Assembly: GCF_900112645.1 (NCBI RefSeq)
Contig: NZ_FOMO01000003.1
Coordinates: 310,001-374,000, forward strand
Source: Phytopseudomonas straminea
Lineage (GTDB): Bacteria; Pseudomonadota; Gammaproteobacteria; Pseudomonadales; Pseudomonadaceae
Reading direction: 5' to 3'
DNA length: 64,000 bases
Shown here: positions 8,228-16,681 of the stretch, piece by piece
Numbering within the stretch: position 1 is the first letter of the stretch
How the letters are laid out: every line of letters begins with the position of its first letter
Program-made: the position numbers and the translations under genes
Notes under the pieces: generated by a model
The model's input: the letters and a program-made list of their open reading frames with translations, nothing else
The model's database searches: none
What the model was told of the DNA's origin: nothing

Positions 8228-9025
8228 ATGACCGACTTCAATACCCTCGAACTGCACATCGAACCGCGTGGCGTCGCCACCCTGTGGCTGAACCGCCCCG
8301 ACAAGCACAACGCCTTCGATGCCGAGATGATCGCGGAACTGATCCAGGCGCTGCGCCAATTGGCCGCCGATGACGGCCTGCGTTTCGTGATTCTGCGCGG
8401 GCGCGGCAAACACTTTTCTGCCGGCGCGGATCTGGCCTGGATGCAGGCCTCGGCCAAGCTGGATTACGCCGCCAATCTGCATGACGCCCATGAGTTGGGC
8501 GAACTGATGAATCTGCTCTATCACCTGCCGTGCCCGACCCTCGCCGTGGTGCAGGGCGCGGCGTTCGGCGGTGCGGTGGGCCTGACCGCCTGTTGCGATA
8601 TCGCCATAGGCGCCAGTGACGCGCTGTTCAGCCTCTCCGAAGTGCGCATCGGTCTGGCGCCGGCGGTGATCAGTCCTTACGTGGTGCAGGCTATCGGCGA
8701 GCGGGCGGCGCGCCGTTATGCCCTGAGTGCCGAGCGCTTCAGCGGTGAACGCGCCCGGGAGCTGGGCCTGCTCGCCGAGTGCTATCCGCCGGCGGAACTG
8801 GAGAGTGAGCTGGAGCAGTGGATCGCCACGCTGCTGCTCAACAGCCCGCAGGCCATGCGCGAAACCAAGGCGCTGCTGCACGGCGTCGGCAGCGGCGTGC
8901 TGAGCGATGCCCTGCGCCAGCGCACGGAGAGCGTGATCGCCGGCATCCGCATCAGCGACGAAGGGCAGGAGGGCCTCGACGCCTTTCTGCAAAAACGCAC
9001 TCCCGCCTGGCAGGCCCAGTCATGA
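8228..9025 (+). CDS. liuC: Methylglutaconyl-CoA hydratase
   Basis: A 265-residue enoyl-CoA hydratase/isomerase family protein that hydrates 3-methylglutaconyl-CoA to HMG-CoA. Crotonase motifs are seen: LRGRGKHFSAGADLAWM (first oxyanion half-site), VQGAAFGGAVGLTACCDIAI (second) and FSLSEVRIGLAPAVISPYV carrying the catalytic-loop glutamate. It starts 19 bp after liuB and its TGA overlaps the liuD ATG (ATGA), so translation is coupled. Confidence 0.94.
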   Translation: MTDFNTLELHIEPRGVATLWLNRPDKHNAFDAEMIAELIQALRQLAADDGLRFVILRGRGKHFSAGADLAWMQASAKLDYAANLHDAHELGELMNLLYHLPCPTLAVVQGAAFGGAVGLTACCDIAIGASDALFSLSEVRIGLAPAVISPYVVQAIGERAARRYALSAERFSGERARELGLLAECYPPAELESELEQWIATLLLNSPQAMRETKALLHGVGSGVLSDALRQRTESVIAGIRISDEGQEGLDAFLQKRTPAWQAQS

Positions 9026-10920
9026 AAACCATCAACACACTGCTGATCGCCAATCGTGGCGAAATCGCCTGCCGGGTCATGCGCACCGCCAAGGCGCTGG
9101 GGCTCACCACCGTGGCGGTGCATAGCGCTATCGACCGCAGTGCCCGCCACGTGCGTGAAGCGGATGTCGCCATCGATCTGGGCGGCGCCAAGCCCGGCGA
9201 CAGCTATCTGCTGATGGACAAGGTCATCGAGGCTGCTCGGGCCAGCGGCGCCGAGGCCATCCATCCCGGCTACGGTTTCCTGTCCGAGAACGCCACCTTC
9301 GCCCGCAAGCTCGAAGCCGCCGGGCTGATCTTTCTCGGCCCACCGGCCAGCGCCATTGACGCCATGGGCAGCAAGTCGGCGGCCAAGGCGCTGATGGAGG
9401 CGGCCGGCGTGCCGCTGGTGCCCGGCTACCACGGCGAAGCCCAGGATCTGGAAACCTTCCGCCAGGCGGCGCAGCAGATCGGCTACCCGGTGCTGCTCAA
9501 AGCTACGGCTGGCGGCGGCGGCAAGGGCATGAAGATCGTCGAGCGTGAGGTGGATCTGGCCGAGGCGCTGGCCTCGGCGCAGCGTGAAGCGCAGTCGGCG
9601 TTCGGCGATGCACGCATGCTGGTGGAGAAGTACGTGCTGCAACCACGTCACGTGGAGATCCAGGTATTCGCCGACGGGCATGGCAACTGCCTGTACCTGA
9701 ACGAGCGCGATTGCTCGATCCAGCGCCGCCATCAGAAAGTGGTCGAAGAAGCCCCGGCGCCCGGGCTTACGCCCGAACTGCGCCGCGCCATGGGCGAGGC
9801 CGCGGTACGGGCCGCCCAGGCCATCGGCTACGTGGGCGCCGGCACCGTGGAATTCCTGCTCGATGCCCGCGGCGACTTCTTCTTCATGGAGATGAACACC
9901 CGCCTGCAGGTCGAGCACCCGGTGACCGAGGCGATCACCGGCCTCGACCTGGTCGCCTGGCAGATCCGCGTGGCCCATGGCCAGCCGCTGCCGATCAGCC
10001 AGGAACAGGTGCCGCTGCTGGGGCACGCCATCGAGGTGCGCCTGTATGCCGAGGATCCCGAAGGTGGCTTCCTGCCGGCCAGCGGGCATCTCGACCTGTA
10101 CCGTGAGCCCGCGGCGGGGCCGGGGCGGCGGGTCGACAGCGGCGTGGAGCAGGGCGACGAGGTATCGCCGTTCTACGACCCGATGCTGGCCAAGCTGATC
10201 GCCTGGGGCGAAAACCGTGAGGAAGCGCGGCAGCGGCTGCTGGCCATGTTGGCCGAGACGCTGGTGGGCGGCTTCAAGACCAACCTGGCGTTTCTGCAAC
10301 GCATTCTCGCTCATCCGGCGTTCGCCGCTGCCGAGTTGGACACCGGCTTCATCGAACGGCATCAGGCGCAGCTACTGCCGCCAATGCAGGAGCTGCCGGA
10401 CGCCTTCTGGCAACAGGCGGGTGCTGCCTTGCTGGCCACCGATGCCGACCGCCAGCGAGCCGACGATCCCCATTCGCCCTGGGCTGCCCGCAACGCCTGG
10501 CGCAGCGCCTTGCCAGCGAGCACGCCAATGACTCTGACCTGCGGCGACATAACCCGTCGCGTGCACGTCGAGCCGGTAACCGCCGCGCCGAAAAGCGCGG
10601 TGCGTGAAGGCGATACGCTTTACCAGCGCAGGGGCGTGGAGTGGCTGGCGGTGCGTCGGTTCGATCCGCTTGCCGCCGCCGCGGCCAGCACGGCCCATCA
10701 GGGCGGACTCACCGCGCCCATGAACGGCAGCATCGTGCGCGTACTGGTTGCGCCCGGCCAACCCGTCGAGGCGGGCGTTGCGCTGGTGGTTCTGGAGGCC
10801 ATGAAGATGGAGCACAGCATTCGCGCGCCCCAGGCCGGCACCATCAAAGCCGTTTACTGCACCGAGGGCGAGCTGATCGCAGAGGGATCGGTGTTGGTCG
10901 AACTGGAGGCGCAGTCATGA
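9022..10920 (+). CDS. liuD: Methylcrotonyl-CoA carboxylase, biotin-containing (alpha) subunit
   Basis: A 632-residue biotin carboxylase plus biotin carrier protein. The N-terminal biotin carboxylase fold has the ATP-grasp glycine loop ATAGGGGKGMK, EKYVLQPRHVEIQVFAD, NERDCSIQRRHQKV and EMNTRLQVEHPVTE. The C-terminal carrier domain carries the biotinylation motif EAMKMEH, with K595 as the predicted biotin lysine. It pairs with LiuB. The start overlaps the liuC stop by ATGA, and its own stop overlaps liuE the same way. Confidence 0.96.
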   Translation: MKTINTLLIANRGEIACRVMRTAKALGLTTVAVHSAIDRSARHVREADVAIDLGGAKPGDSYLLMDKVIEAARASGAEAIHPGYGFLSENATFARKLEAAGLIFLGPPASAIDAMGSKSAAKALMEAAGVPLVPGYHGEAQDLETFRQAAQQIGYPVLLKATAGGGGKGMKIVEREVDLAEALASAQREAQSAFGDARMLVEKYVLQPRHVEIQVFADGHGNCLYLNERDCSIQRRHQKVVEEAPAPGLTPELRRAMGEAAVRAAQAIGYVGAGTVEFLLDARGDFFFMEMNTRLQVEHPVTEAITGLDLVAWQIRVAHGQPLPISQEQVPLLGHAIEVRLYAEDPEGGFLPASGHLDLYREPAAGPGRRVDSGVEQGDEVSPFYDPMLAKLIAWGENREEARQRLLAMLAETLVGGFKTNLAFLQRILAHPAFAAAELDTGFIERHQAQLLPPMQELPDAFWQQAGAALLATDADRQRADDPHSPWAARNAWRSALPASTPMTLTCGDITRRVHVEPVTAAPKSAVREGDTLYQRRGVEWLAVRRFDPLAAAAASTAHQGGLTAPMNGSIVRVLVAPGQPVEAGVALVVLEAMKMEHSIRAPQAGTIKAVYCTEGELIAEGSVLVELEAQS

Positions 10921-11810
10921 GCCTGCCAAGGCACGTTCGTCTGGTAGAAGTCGGCCCCCGTGATGGCCTGCAGAACGAGAAGCAGCCGATCAGCGTGGCC
11001 GACAAGGTACGTCTGGTCGACGACCTGAGCGCTGCCGGGTTGGGCTATATAGAAGTCGGCAGTTTCGTGTCGCCCAAATGGGTGCCGCAGATGGCCGGCA
11101 GTGCCGAGGTGTTTGCCGGTATCGAGCAGCAGCCCGGCGTTACCTACTCGGCGCTGACGCCCAATCTGCAGGGCCTTGAAGCGGCTCTGGCGGCCGGTGT
11201 GAAAGAGGTGGCGGTGTTCGCCGCAGCCTCCGAGGCGTTCTCGCAGCGCAATATCAATTGCTCCATTGCCGAAAGCCTCAAGCGCTTCGAGCCATTGATG
11301 GACACGGCTCGGCAGCATGGCGTGCAGATGCGTGGCTATGTGTCCTGCGTGCTCGGTTGCCCGTACGAGGGCGAGGTGGCTGCCGAGCAGGTGGCTGCGG
11401 TGGCCGGCGAGCTGCAGGCCATGGGCTGTTACGAGGTGTCCCTGGGTGACACCATCGGCTTGGGCACCGCAGGCGGTGTGCGCCATCTGTTCGAGGTGGT
11501 CGGTCGGCACGTGCCCCGTGAACGCCTGGCCGGGCATTTCCACGATACCTATGGCCAGGCGCTGGCGAATATCTATGCAAGCCTGCTCGAAGGTATCGCG
11601 GTATTCGACAGCTCGGTCGCTGGCCTCGGTGGTTGCCCCTACGCCAAGGGCGCTACCGGCAACGTCGCCAGCGAGGACGTGCTCTACCTGCTGCAGGGGC
11701 TGGGCATCGAAACCGGAGTGGATCTGCCGCGCCTGATCGAGGCTGGGCAACGCATCAGTCGGGTGCTGGGGCGTGAGTCCGCTTCGCGGGTGGCGCGGGC
11801 GCGCGCGTAG
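10917..11810 (+). CDS. liuE: Hydroxymethylglutaryl-CoA lyase
   Basis: A 297-residue HMG-CoA lyase (TIM barrel, DRE-TIM family) splitting HMG-CoA into acetoacetate and acetyl-CoA, the last liu step. Seen are EVGPRDGLQNE with the metal-binding Asp and catalytic Arg, the GHFHDTYGQALANIY metal-ligand histidines, and the signature loop GLGGCPYAKGATGN with the catalytic cysteine. It ends the operon; no clear intrinsic terminator follows. Confidence 0.95.
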   Translation: MSLPRHVRLVEVGPRDGLQNEKQPISVADKVRLVDDLSAAGLGYIEVGSFVSPKWVPQMAGSAEVFAGIEQQPGVTYSALTPNLQGLEAALAAGVKEVAVFAAASEAFSQRNINCSIAESLKRFEPLMDTARQHGVQMRGYVSCVLGCPYEGEVAAEQVAAVAGELQAMGCYEVSLGDTIGLGTAGGVRHLFEVVGRHVPRERLAGHFHDTYGQALANIYASLLEGIAVFDSSVAGLGGCPYAKGATGNVASEDVLYLLQGLGIETGVDLPRLIEAGQRISRVLGRESASRVARARA

Positions 11811-12071
11811 CTCGAATGAGCCCGGCCACCACTGAACTTCTGTCTGCAGAAAAACTCTTACCGGCTAGTCAGTTACGTCGCAGTTTCGGCAGATCGATGC
11901 GGCGTGCTGAACGATCAGGTTGGCTTTCGTGCCGCCGCTCGCCACTTCTCGCACAGCGCGTGTGACCTGCCCGGATAAATCCGGGCGCCGCGGCTTGCGT
12001 TGATACACTCACACACCCTAAGCTCGCGCCTTCACTCGACAGCCCTAGGGCGCAGCGGACAAGGAATCAGC
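11811..12071. other. Intergenic gap between liuE and the FKBP gene
   Basis: It holds an 8-bp palindromic stem GCCCGGAT / ATCCGGGC at 11969-11986 with almost no loop and no following T-run. An extended -10-like TGATACACT lies at 12001-12009, a plausible promoter for the FKBP gene. No coding potential is seen. Confidence 0.4.
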
Positions 12072-12818
12072 ATGAAACAGCATCGTTTGGCAGCAGCGAT
12101 CGCCCTGGTGGGCCTGGTGCTCGCCGGTTGTGATTCGCAAACCAGCGACGTAAAACTGGAAACTCCGGCGCAGAAGGCGTCCTACGGTATCGGTCTGAAC
12201 ATGGGCAAGAGCCTGGCTCAGGAAGGTATGGACGACCTGGATTCGAAAGCCGTTGCCCAGGGCATCGAAGACGCCATCGGCAAGAAAGAGCAGCGCCTGA
12301 AGGACGACGAGCTGATCGAGGCCTTCGCCTCTTTGCAGAAGCGTGCCGAAGAGCGCATGACCAAGATGAACGAAGAAGCCGCTGCCGCCGGTAAGAAATT
12401 CCTCGAAGAGAACGGCAAGCGTGACGGCGTCACCACCACCGCTTCGGGCCTGCAGTACGAAATCGTCAAGAAGGCCGACGGCCCGCAGCCCAAGGCTGAC
12501 GACGTGGTCACCGTTCACTACGAAGGCAAGCTCACCGACGGCACCGTATTCGACAGCTCCATCGAGCGCGGCACCCCGATCGACCTGCCGGTTGGCGGCG
12601 TGATCCCGGGTTGGGTCGAAGGCCTGCAACTGATGCACGTAGGCGAGAAGATCAAGCTGTACATCCCGGCCGAACTGGCCTACGGCGCCCAGAGCCCGAG
12701 CCCGGCCATTCCGGCCAACTCGGTACTGGTGTTCGACCTCGAGCTGCTCGGCATCAAGGATCAGAACGCTCAGGAGCAAGCCGCTCCGCAAGCACCTGAG
12801 GCCGCTCCGGCCAAGTAA
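12072..12818 (+). CDS. FKBP-type peptidyl-prolyl isomerase, lipoprotein (Mip/FkpA-like)
   Basis: A 248-residue envelope prolyl isomerase. It has a lipoprotein signal ending LVLAGC (C20), an N-terminal helical dimerisation domain (residues 30-135, rich in Glu/Lys/Ala) and a C-terminal FKBP domain with VTVHYEGKLTDGTVFDSS, GGVIPGWVEGLQLM, LAYG and VFDLELL. The architecture is that of Mip/FkpA/FklB, periplasmic chaperones for outer-membrane and secreted proteins. The last 20 residues are an Ala/Pro/Gln tail. The ATG at 12072 is chosen because it gives the lipoprotein signal and follows AAGGAATCAGC. A terminator follows. Confidence 0.92.
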   Translation: MKQHRLAAAIALVGLVLAGCDSQTSDVKLETPAQKASYGIGLNMGKSLAQEGMDDLDSKAVAQGIEDAIGKKEQRLKDDELIEAFASLQKRAEERMTKMNEEAAAAGKKFLEENGKRDGVTTTASGLQYEIVKKADGPQPKADDVVTVHYEGKLTDGTVFDSSIERGTPIDLPVGGVIPGWVEGLQLMHVGEKIKLYIPAELAYGAQSPSPAIPANSVLVFDLELLGIKDQNAQEQAAPQAPEAAPAK

Positions 12819-12836
12819 GCGTCAGCTGCTTGAAAA

Positions 12837-12868
12837 CAACGCCCCGCCTGTCGGGGCGTTGTCGTTTC
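12837..12868 (+). terminator. Intrinsic terminator after the FKBP gene
   Basis: CAACGCCCCG (12837-12846) pairs perfectly with CGGGGCGTTG (12852-12861) around CCTGT, followed by TCGTTT. Confidence 0.85.
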
Positions 12869-12920
12869 TGCAGTCTGCCAATCGCAAAATGTGCGCCAAT
12901 GCAAGTCTTGACATGCCGGG

Positions 12921-13122
12921 TTATGCACATTGCGACAAGGCTTCTTATTCAGTTGGTCAGGTTTTTAACGAAATCTTTTGATTTTTTTAACTGATTGATT
13001 TAGCAAGGTTTTATCGGCTGGATAAAAAATGTCCGATCTGTGGCGAGGCCGCATGACAGGGGGCTTTGGTAAGCTAATCCCATAACTGTTCACAAGGTTA
13101 TCCACAGCTATGGTGGATAACC
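12921..13122. promoter_or_regulatory. AT-rich gap with three DnaA-box-like sites
   Basis: TTATGCACA at 12921-12929 and TTATCCACA at 13098-13106 match the DnaA box consensus TTATNCACA exactly. A third, inverted box (TTATCCACC on the minus strand, 13112-13120) has one mismatch. The last two form the perfect inverted repeat GGTTATCCAC (13096-13105) / GTGGATAACC (13113-13122). Between the first and second boxes lies a strongly AT-rich stretch (about 12950-13035). dnaA, dnaN and rpmH are not nearby, so this is not the usual Pseudomonas oriC setting. Confidence 0.5.
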
Positions 13123-13163
13123 ACAGGCAGCCCAGCAGCGATGCGGGCTGACGAGGAGTGACC

Positions 13164-13595
13164 ATGAAAGCACCGTGGAATTTCGCCCGCTATCTGCCTA
13201 TCGCCCAGCGCTTTCTCAAGCGCGGTCGGTTGCCGGCATTGTTGCTGGCGGTCACCCGCAAAAGTGGTGGTGGCGCCCGCAGCCTGACGTCGATCAGGGG
13301 CGACCTGAGCCTCTTGCAGGAGCTGTGCGTGGCCTGGTGGCGCGGCAGTTACCGGGCGATCAACCCGCAGGCGCTGGTAGCCATCGTGGCGGGGCTGATC
13401 TATTTCGTCTCGCCCGTGGATGCCATTCCCGACTTCATTCCCGGCCTGGGCCTGGTCGACGACCTGGCGGTGCTTGCCTGGGTGATGAAGACCTGGGGCG
13501 GCGAGCTGGACGCGTTTCGCACCTGGCGCGATGCCCAGGATCGGGAAACCCGCGAGGCCATCGCCAAACTGCCAGTGGCCGAGCGGGTGAGCTGA
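13164..13595 (+). CDS. YkvA/DUF1232 family membrane protein
   Basis: A 143-residue protein with the DUF1232 core: a hydrophobic segment VAIVAGLIYFVSPVDAIPDF followed by GLGLVDDLAVLAWVMKTW. The SPVDAIPD and DD residues are the hallmark of this family, whose function is not established. The N-terminal 50 residues are basic. The ATG at 13164 follows GAGGAG; an upstream in-frame GTG at 13158 overlaps that site. The DnaA-box-like palindrome lies in its upstream region, so it could respond to DnaA. Confidence 0.75.
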   Translation: MKAPWNFARYLPIAQRFLKRGRLPALLLAVTRKSGGGARSLTSIRGDLSLLQELCVAWWRGSYRAINPQALVAIVAGLIYFVSPVDAIPDFIPGLGLVDDLAVLAWVMKTWGGELDAFRTWRDAQDRETREAIAKLPVAERVS

Positions 13596-13613
13596 GGCGT
13601 TTGCAGGCGACCG

Positions 13614-14327
13614 TCAGGCGGCAAAGCCGCCGTCGATGGTCAGCGCCGCGCCGGTGACCAGCCCGGCTTCGCTGCCCGCCAGCCAGGCCACCATGCCGGC
13701 GATTTCCTCGCTGCGGGCATGACGCTTGATCGCCATGAAGCTGTGCATCACTTCGTTCAGCGGCCCATCGACTGGGTTCATGTCGGTATCGGTCGGGCCC
13801 GGCTGTACCACGTTCACGGTGATGCCGCGCGGGCCGAAGTCCCGTGCCAACCCTTTGACCATCCCGCTCAGCGCCGCCTTGCTGGCGCCATAGGCGGCCA
13901 TGCCCTGCATCGGTACGCGATCGGCATTGGTCGAGCCGATCAGAATGATCCGCCCACCTTCGCGCATTTGCCGTGCTGCGCTGACCGCCGCGTGGTAGGG
14001 CGCGTTGATATTGATGGTGAAGAGCCGGTCGATGGCATCGGCATCCAGCTCCAGCGGGTCGCCGGCTATGAAGATACCGGCATTGATTACCAGCACGTCG
14101 AGGACGCCCAGGCTTTCGATGGCTGCTGTCAGGGCTTGGCGGTCGACGCTGTCCAGTTGCATGGCGGTGCTGCCCGTTTCCTCAGCAAGCTTGAGCGCTG
14201 GTGCGGCCGAACTGGCGTAGGTGAAGCTGACCTGGGCGCCATCACCGGCGAAGCGGCGCACGATGGCGGCGCCGATGCCACGGCTGCCGCCAAGCACGAG
14301 AACGGATGGGCGATTCGAGTGGGACAT
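13614..14327 (-). CDS. bdcA: SDR oxidoreductase, BdcA-like
   Basis: A 237-residue short-chain dehydrogenase/reductase. Visible are the Rossmann motif GGSRGIG (13-19), the NAG motif in VLVINAGI, the catalytic Ser in IILIGST, the YGASK Tyr-Lys pair and PGPTDTDMNP. Overall it closely follows E. coli BdcA, reported to bind cyclic-di-GMP and promote biofilm dispersal, including the shared GGSRGIGAAIVRRF opening and the MAIKRH segment. It lies 31 bp after the MFS gene in one transcript, and a TetR gene sits across the divergent promoter, as bdcR does beside bdcA. The oxidoreductase substrate is unknown. Confidence 0.8.
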   Translation of the reverse strand: MSHSNRPSVLVLGGSRGIGAAIVRRFAGDGAQVSFTYASSAAPALKLAEETGSTAMQLDSVDRQALTAAIESLGVLDVLVINAGIFIAGDPLELDADAIDRLFTININAPYHAAVSAARQMREGGRIILIGSTNADRVPMQGMAAYGASKAALSGMVKGLARDFGPRGITVNVVQPGPTDTDMNPVDGPLNEVMHSFMAIKRHARSEEIAGMVAWLAGSEAGLVTGAALTIDGGFAA

Positions 14328-14358
14328 AGGGCTATCTCCTGTTTGCACAAGGTTGAGG

Positions 14359-15561
14359 TCAGTGGCCGGCGACGAGCACGTCGCTGCGACGCTGGCCGGA
14401 AGGGAAACCGTGCTGGCTGGCCGCCGAGGCGATCCACAGGGCGACCAGCAGCAGTGCCAGCATGGCCCAGGGGAATACGCCTGCACCGAACTGACCGAGC
14501 AGCAGGCCGCCGATAAGCCCGGCGGCAGCGATGGCGCTGTTCCAGATCACCACGTTCATCGACATCGCCACGTCGGCGCCTGGGCCGGCGGCATCGGCCA
14601 GGGCGGTCTGCAGCAGCGTTGCGGCACCGCCGAAGGTCAGCCCCCAGACGAACACGCCGAGGTACAAAACGGCGGCCGATTCGGCGTGCAGGCCGAACAC
14701 CAACGCGACCAGGGCGAAGGTGGCGAGGCTGGTGAGTACCGCCTGGCGCAGATGGCGGTCGACCAGTCGGCCGGTGATCCAGATGCCGATCAGCGCAGCG
14801 ACGCCGAATGCCAGCAGCACCCTATCGACCTGGCTGCCCAGCCCGGCTGGGGCGATGAAGGGCGCGATGTAGGTGTAGAGCATGTTGTGGGCGAGCATCC
14901 AGGTCAGCACCACGGCCAGCACCGGACGCACGCCTGGGGTCAGCAATACCGCCCGCAGAGGCACACGCTGAGTACGCGCCTGGCCGGGATAGTCCGGCAC
15001 CTTGGCCAGCACCCAGGCGATCAGCCCGATGCTCAGCAGCGACATCAAACCGAACGCGGTACGCCAGTTCACCACGCCACCGAGCCAGGTACCGATGGGC
15101 ACGCCCAGGGACAGCGCGATGGGCGTGCCAACCATGGCCAACGCCAGAGCTCGGCCTTGCTGGTGCGGGGCGACCATGCGCCGCGCGTAGCCGGCGATCA
15201 GGCTCCAGGCTAGGCCCGCCGCCATGCCGGCGAAGAAGCGTGCTGCCAGAGTCAGCACGTAGTTCGACGACCATGCGGTGATCGAGTTGAACAGCAAAAA
15301 GCCGACGATGGCCAGCAGCAGCACGTTGCGCCGCCGCCAGCCCTGGGTGGCGATTGTCAGCGGAATCGCCGCCAGCAGCGAGCCCAGGGCATAGAGGGTC
15401 ACCAACTGGCCGGCCAGGGCGGGCGATACGCCAAGGCCAGCGCTGATCTGGGGAAGCAGGCCAGCCGGCAGGGTTTCGGTGAGGATGCAGATAAAGCCGG
15501 TCATCGCCAGGGCAAGTAGCGCGGACACGGGCAGGGTGTCGGGTTTCGTGGAATCGGTCAT
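14359..15561 (-). CDS. MFS efflux transporter (DHA1-like)
   Basis: A 400-residue, 12-helix major facilitator protein. The N-terminus has FICILTETLPAGLLPQISAGLGVS, typical of the AraJ/SotB/YdhP-like drug or sugar efflux group; loop 2-3 is short with WRRRN, and GTPIALSLGVPIGTWLG matches the antiporter motif C region. It is first in the MFS-bdcA transcript, under the control region shared with the divergent TetR gene, so efflux of the TetR ligand is likely. The start at 15561 gives the normal N-terminus; an in-frame extension to 15624 crosses the candidate operator. Confidence 0.85.
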   Translation of the reverse strand: MTDSTKPDTLPVSALLALAMTGFICILTETLPAGLLPQISAGLGVSPALAGQLVTLYALGSLLAAIPLTIATQGWRRRNVLLLAIVGFLLFNSITAWSSNYVLTLAARFFAGMAAGLAWSLIAGYARRMVAPHQQGRALALAMVGTPIALSLGVPIGTWLGGVVNWRTAFGLMSLLSIGLIAWVLAKVPDYPGQARTQRVPLRAVLLTPGVRPVLAVVLTWMLAHNMLYTYIAPFIAPAGLGSQVDRVLLAFGVAALIGIWITGRLVDRHLRQAVLTSLATFALVALVFGLHAESAAVLYLGVFVWGLTFGGAATLLQTALADAAGPGADVAMSMNVVIWNSAIAAAGLIGGLLLGQFGAGVFPWAMLALLLVALWIASAASQHGFPSGQRRSDVLVAGH

Positions 15562-15578
15562 GGGGAAGTGCTCATTTA

Positions 15579-15647
15579 TGTATCGTTCGGTACAAATGTA
15601 GGCTTGTCGGCTCCCGATGGTCAATGACTTTTGTATCGACTAGTATT
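15579..15647. promoter_or_regulatory. Candidate TetR operators in the MFS/tetR divergent region
   Basis: TGTATCGTTCGGTACA at 15579-15594 is a 16-bp near-palindrome (TGTAyCG-N2-CGrTACA). A related copy with a clear left half, TGTATCG, lies at 15632-15647. Together they sit close to the starts of both divergent genes, as expected for a local TetR repressor. Binding is inferred. Confidence 0.55.
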
Positions 15648-15672
15648 TATATCGTCAGGCAGGAGGATTCAC

Positions 15673-16278
15673 ATGGCACAGATGGGGCGCCCACGCACAT
15701 TCGATCGGCAGGCAGCACTGGAGCAGGCCATGCACCTGTTCTGGGAGCACGGCTACGAAGCCACCTCCCTGAGTCAGCTGAAGGCCGGTATCGCTGGCGG
15801 CATTTCCGCGCCCAGTTTCTACGCCGCGTTCGGCTCCAAGGAGGCGCTCTACAACGAGGTGATGGCGCTGTATCTGCAGACCCATGGCAGGGTCACCGAA
15901 AGCCTGTTTGATGACACGCTGCCGCCGCGCGAGGCCATCGAACTGGCGTTACGCCGTTCGGCCAAAATGCAGTGCGAAGCGGGCCATCCACGCGGCTGTA
16001 TGGTGGCCCTTGGGGTGATTGGTGTGTGCATGCCCCAGGACGGCGCGACGCTGCCGAGCGAGAATCGCCAGCGCACGCGTGAAGGTATTCGTGCCTGTAT
16101 CGAGCGGGCCATCGCCGATGGCGAGTTGGCGGGCGATACCGATGTTCAGGCACTGACATCGGCTTACGACAGTTTTCTTCTGGGGCTGTCCACCTTGGCC
16201 CGTGACGGCATCGAGCATTTAGCGCTGGATGCTGCGGTGACCCAGATCATGAAACTGTGGGACGGCTGTCGTCGCTAG
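15673..16278 (+). CDS. TetR-family repressor (BdcR/YxaF-like)
   Basis: A 201-residue TetR protein. Residues 3-55 form the DNA-binding domain (MGRPRTFDRQAALEQAMHLF, then ATSLSQLKAGI and APSFYAAFGSKEALY). A C-terminal ligand domain follows with the GHPRGCMVALG segment common to this subgroup. GGAGGATTCAC precedes the ATG at 15673. It is transcribed away from the MFS-bdcA pair and most likely represses that pair and itself through the TGTATCG sites. The ligand is unknown. Confidence 0.88.
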   Translation: MAQMGRPRTFDRQAALEQAMHLFWEHGYEATSLSQLKAGIAGGISAPSFYAAFGSKEALYNEVMALYLQTHGRVTESLFDDTLPPREAIELALRRSAKMQCEAGHPRGCMVALGVIGVCMPQDGATLPSENRQRTREGIRACIERAIADGELAGDTDVQALTSAYDSFLLGLSTLARDGIEHLALDAAVTQIMKLWDGCRR

Positions 16279-16301
16279 CGCCGGGCACATAGCCGCTGCG
16301 G

Positions 16302-16607
16302 TTATTCGATGGTCCGGTCGATACGGGCTATTTCCCGGACGGTAAGTGGCCGCCAGTCATCTTCGCTGATGCCGTAATCCTCATGTGTGCCGTCGAGCGC
16401 GTCTTCGAGCGACAGCCACAGGTGGTCGCCTTCAAACTGACCGCTGGCGAAGTCGGTGTAGCGCAGTTCCAGGTAGACCACTTCGTCGTCTTCGCTAAGC
16501 AGCGCGAATAGCACGATGGCCGTGACGTCCGGGCGCTCGGGGCATGGTTTGCGGCATTCGGCGAACAGGTAGTGCAGCGTTGGGAGGTCGCTCATGGGCA
16601 GCTTCAT
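16302..16607 (-). CDS. Conserved hypothetical small acidic protein
   Basis: A 101-residue protein that I do not recognise. It is acidic, with aromatic and beta-strand-like segments (TAIVLFALLSEDDEVVYLELRYTDF) and a C-terminal DWRPLTVREIARIDRTIE, which could be a helix. No signal peptide or membrane segment is present. A second in-frame ATG at 16595 would remove four residues; neither start has a strong ribosome binding site. It follows the thiolase gene on the same strand but is separated from it by a stem-loop. Confidence 0.6.
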   Translation of the reverse strand: MKLPMSDLPTLHYLFAECRKPCPERPDVTAIVLFALLSEDDEVVYLELRYTDFASGQFEGDHLWLSLEDALDGTHEDYGISEDDWRPLTVREIARIDRTIE

Positions 16608-16651
16608 CGGGAGGGGACCTGATCGTATCGCGAACCGGGCCTGAAAGGGCA

Positions 16652-16672
16652 GGCCCAGCTAATAGCTGGGCC
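16652..16672. other. 9-bp perfect stem-loop downstream of the thiolase gene
   Basis: GGCCCAGCT (16652-16660) pairs with AGCTGGGCC (16664-16672) around AAT, 10 bp after the thiolase stop. On the minus strand only a short CCCTTTC follows, so it is a weak terminator or an mRNA 3' protective hairpin. Confidence 0.5.
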
Positions 16673-16681
16673 GCACTGTTT

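Noticed and set aside
6685..8457. 590-residue antisense frame over liuB
   Set aside because: It is the reverse-strand shadow of a clear carboxyltransferase gene, with His/Gln-rich low-complexity text typical of GC-rich antisense frames.
8782..10362. 526-residue antisense frame over liuC/liuD
   Set aside because: It mirrors coding sequence of two confirmed genes and has no domain or ribosome binding site.
12921..13122. Chromosomal origin oriC
   Set aside because: DnaA-box-like sites and AT-rich sequence are present, but there are too few boxes and no dnaA, dnaN, rpmH or parAB nearby. Reported only as a DnaA-site cluster.
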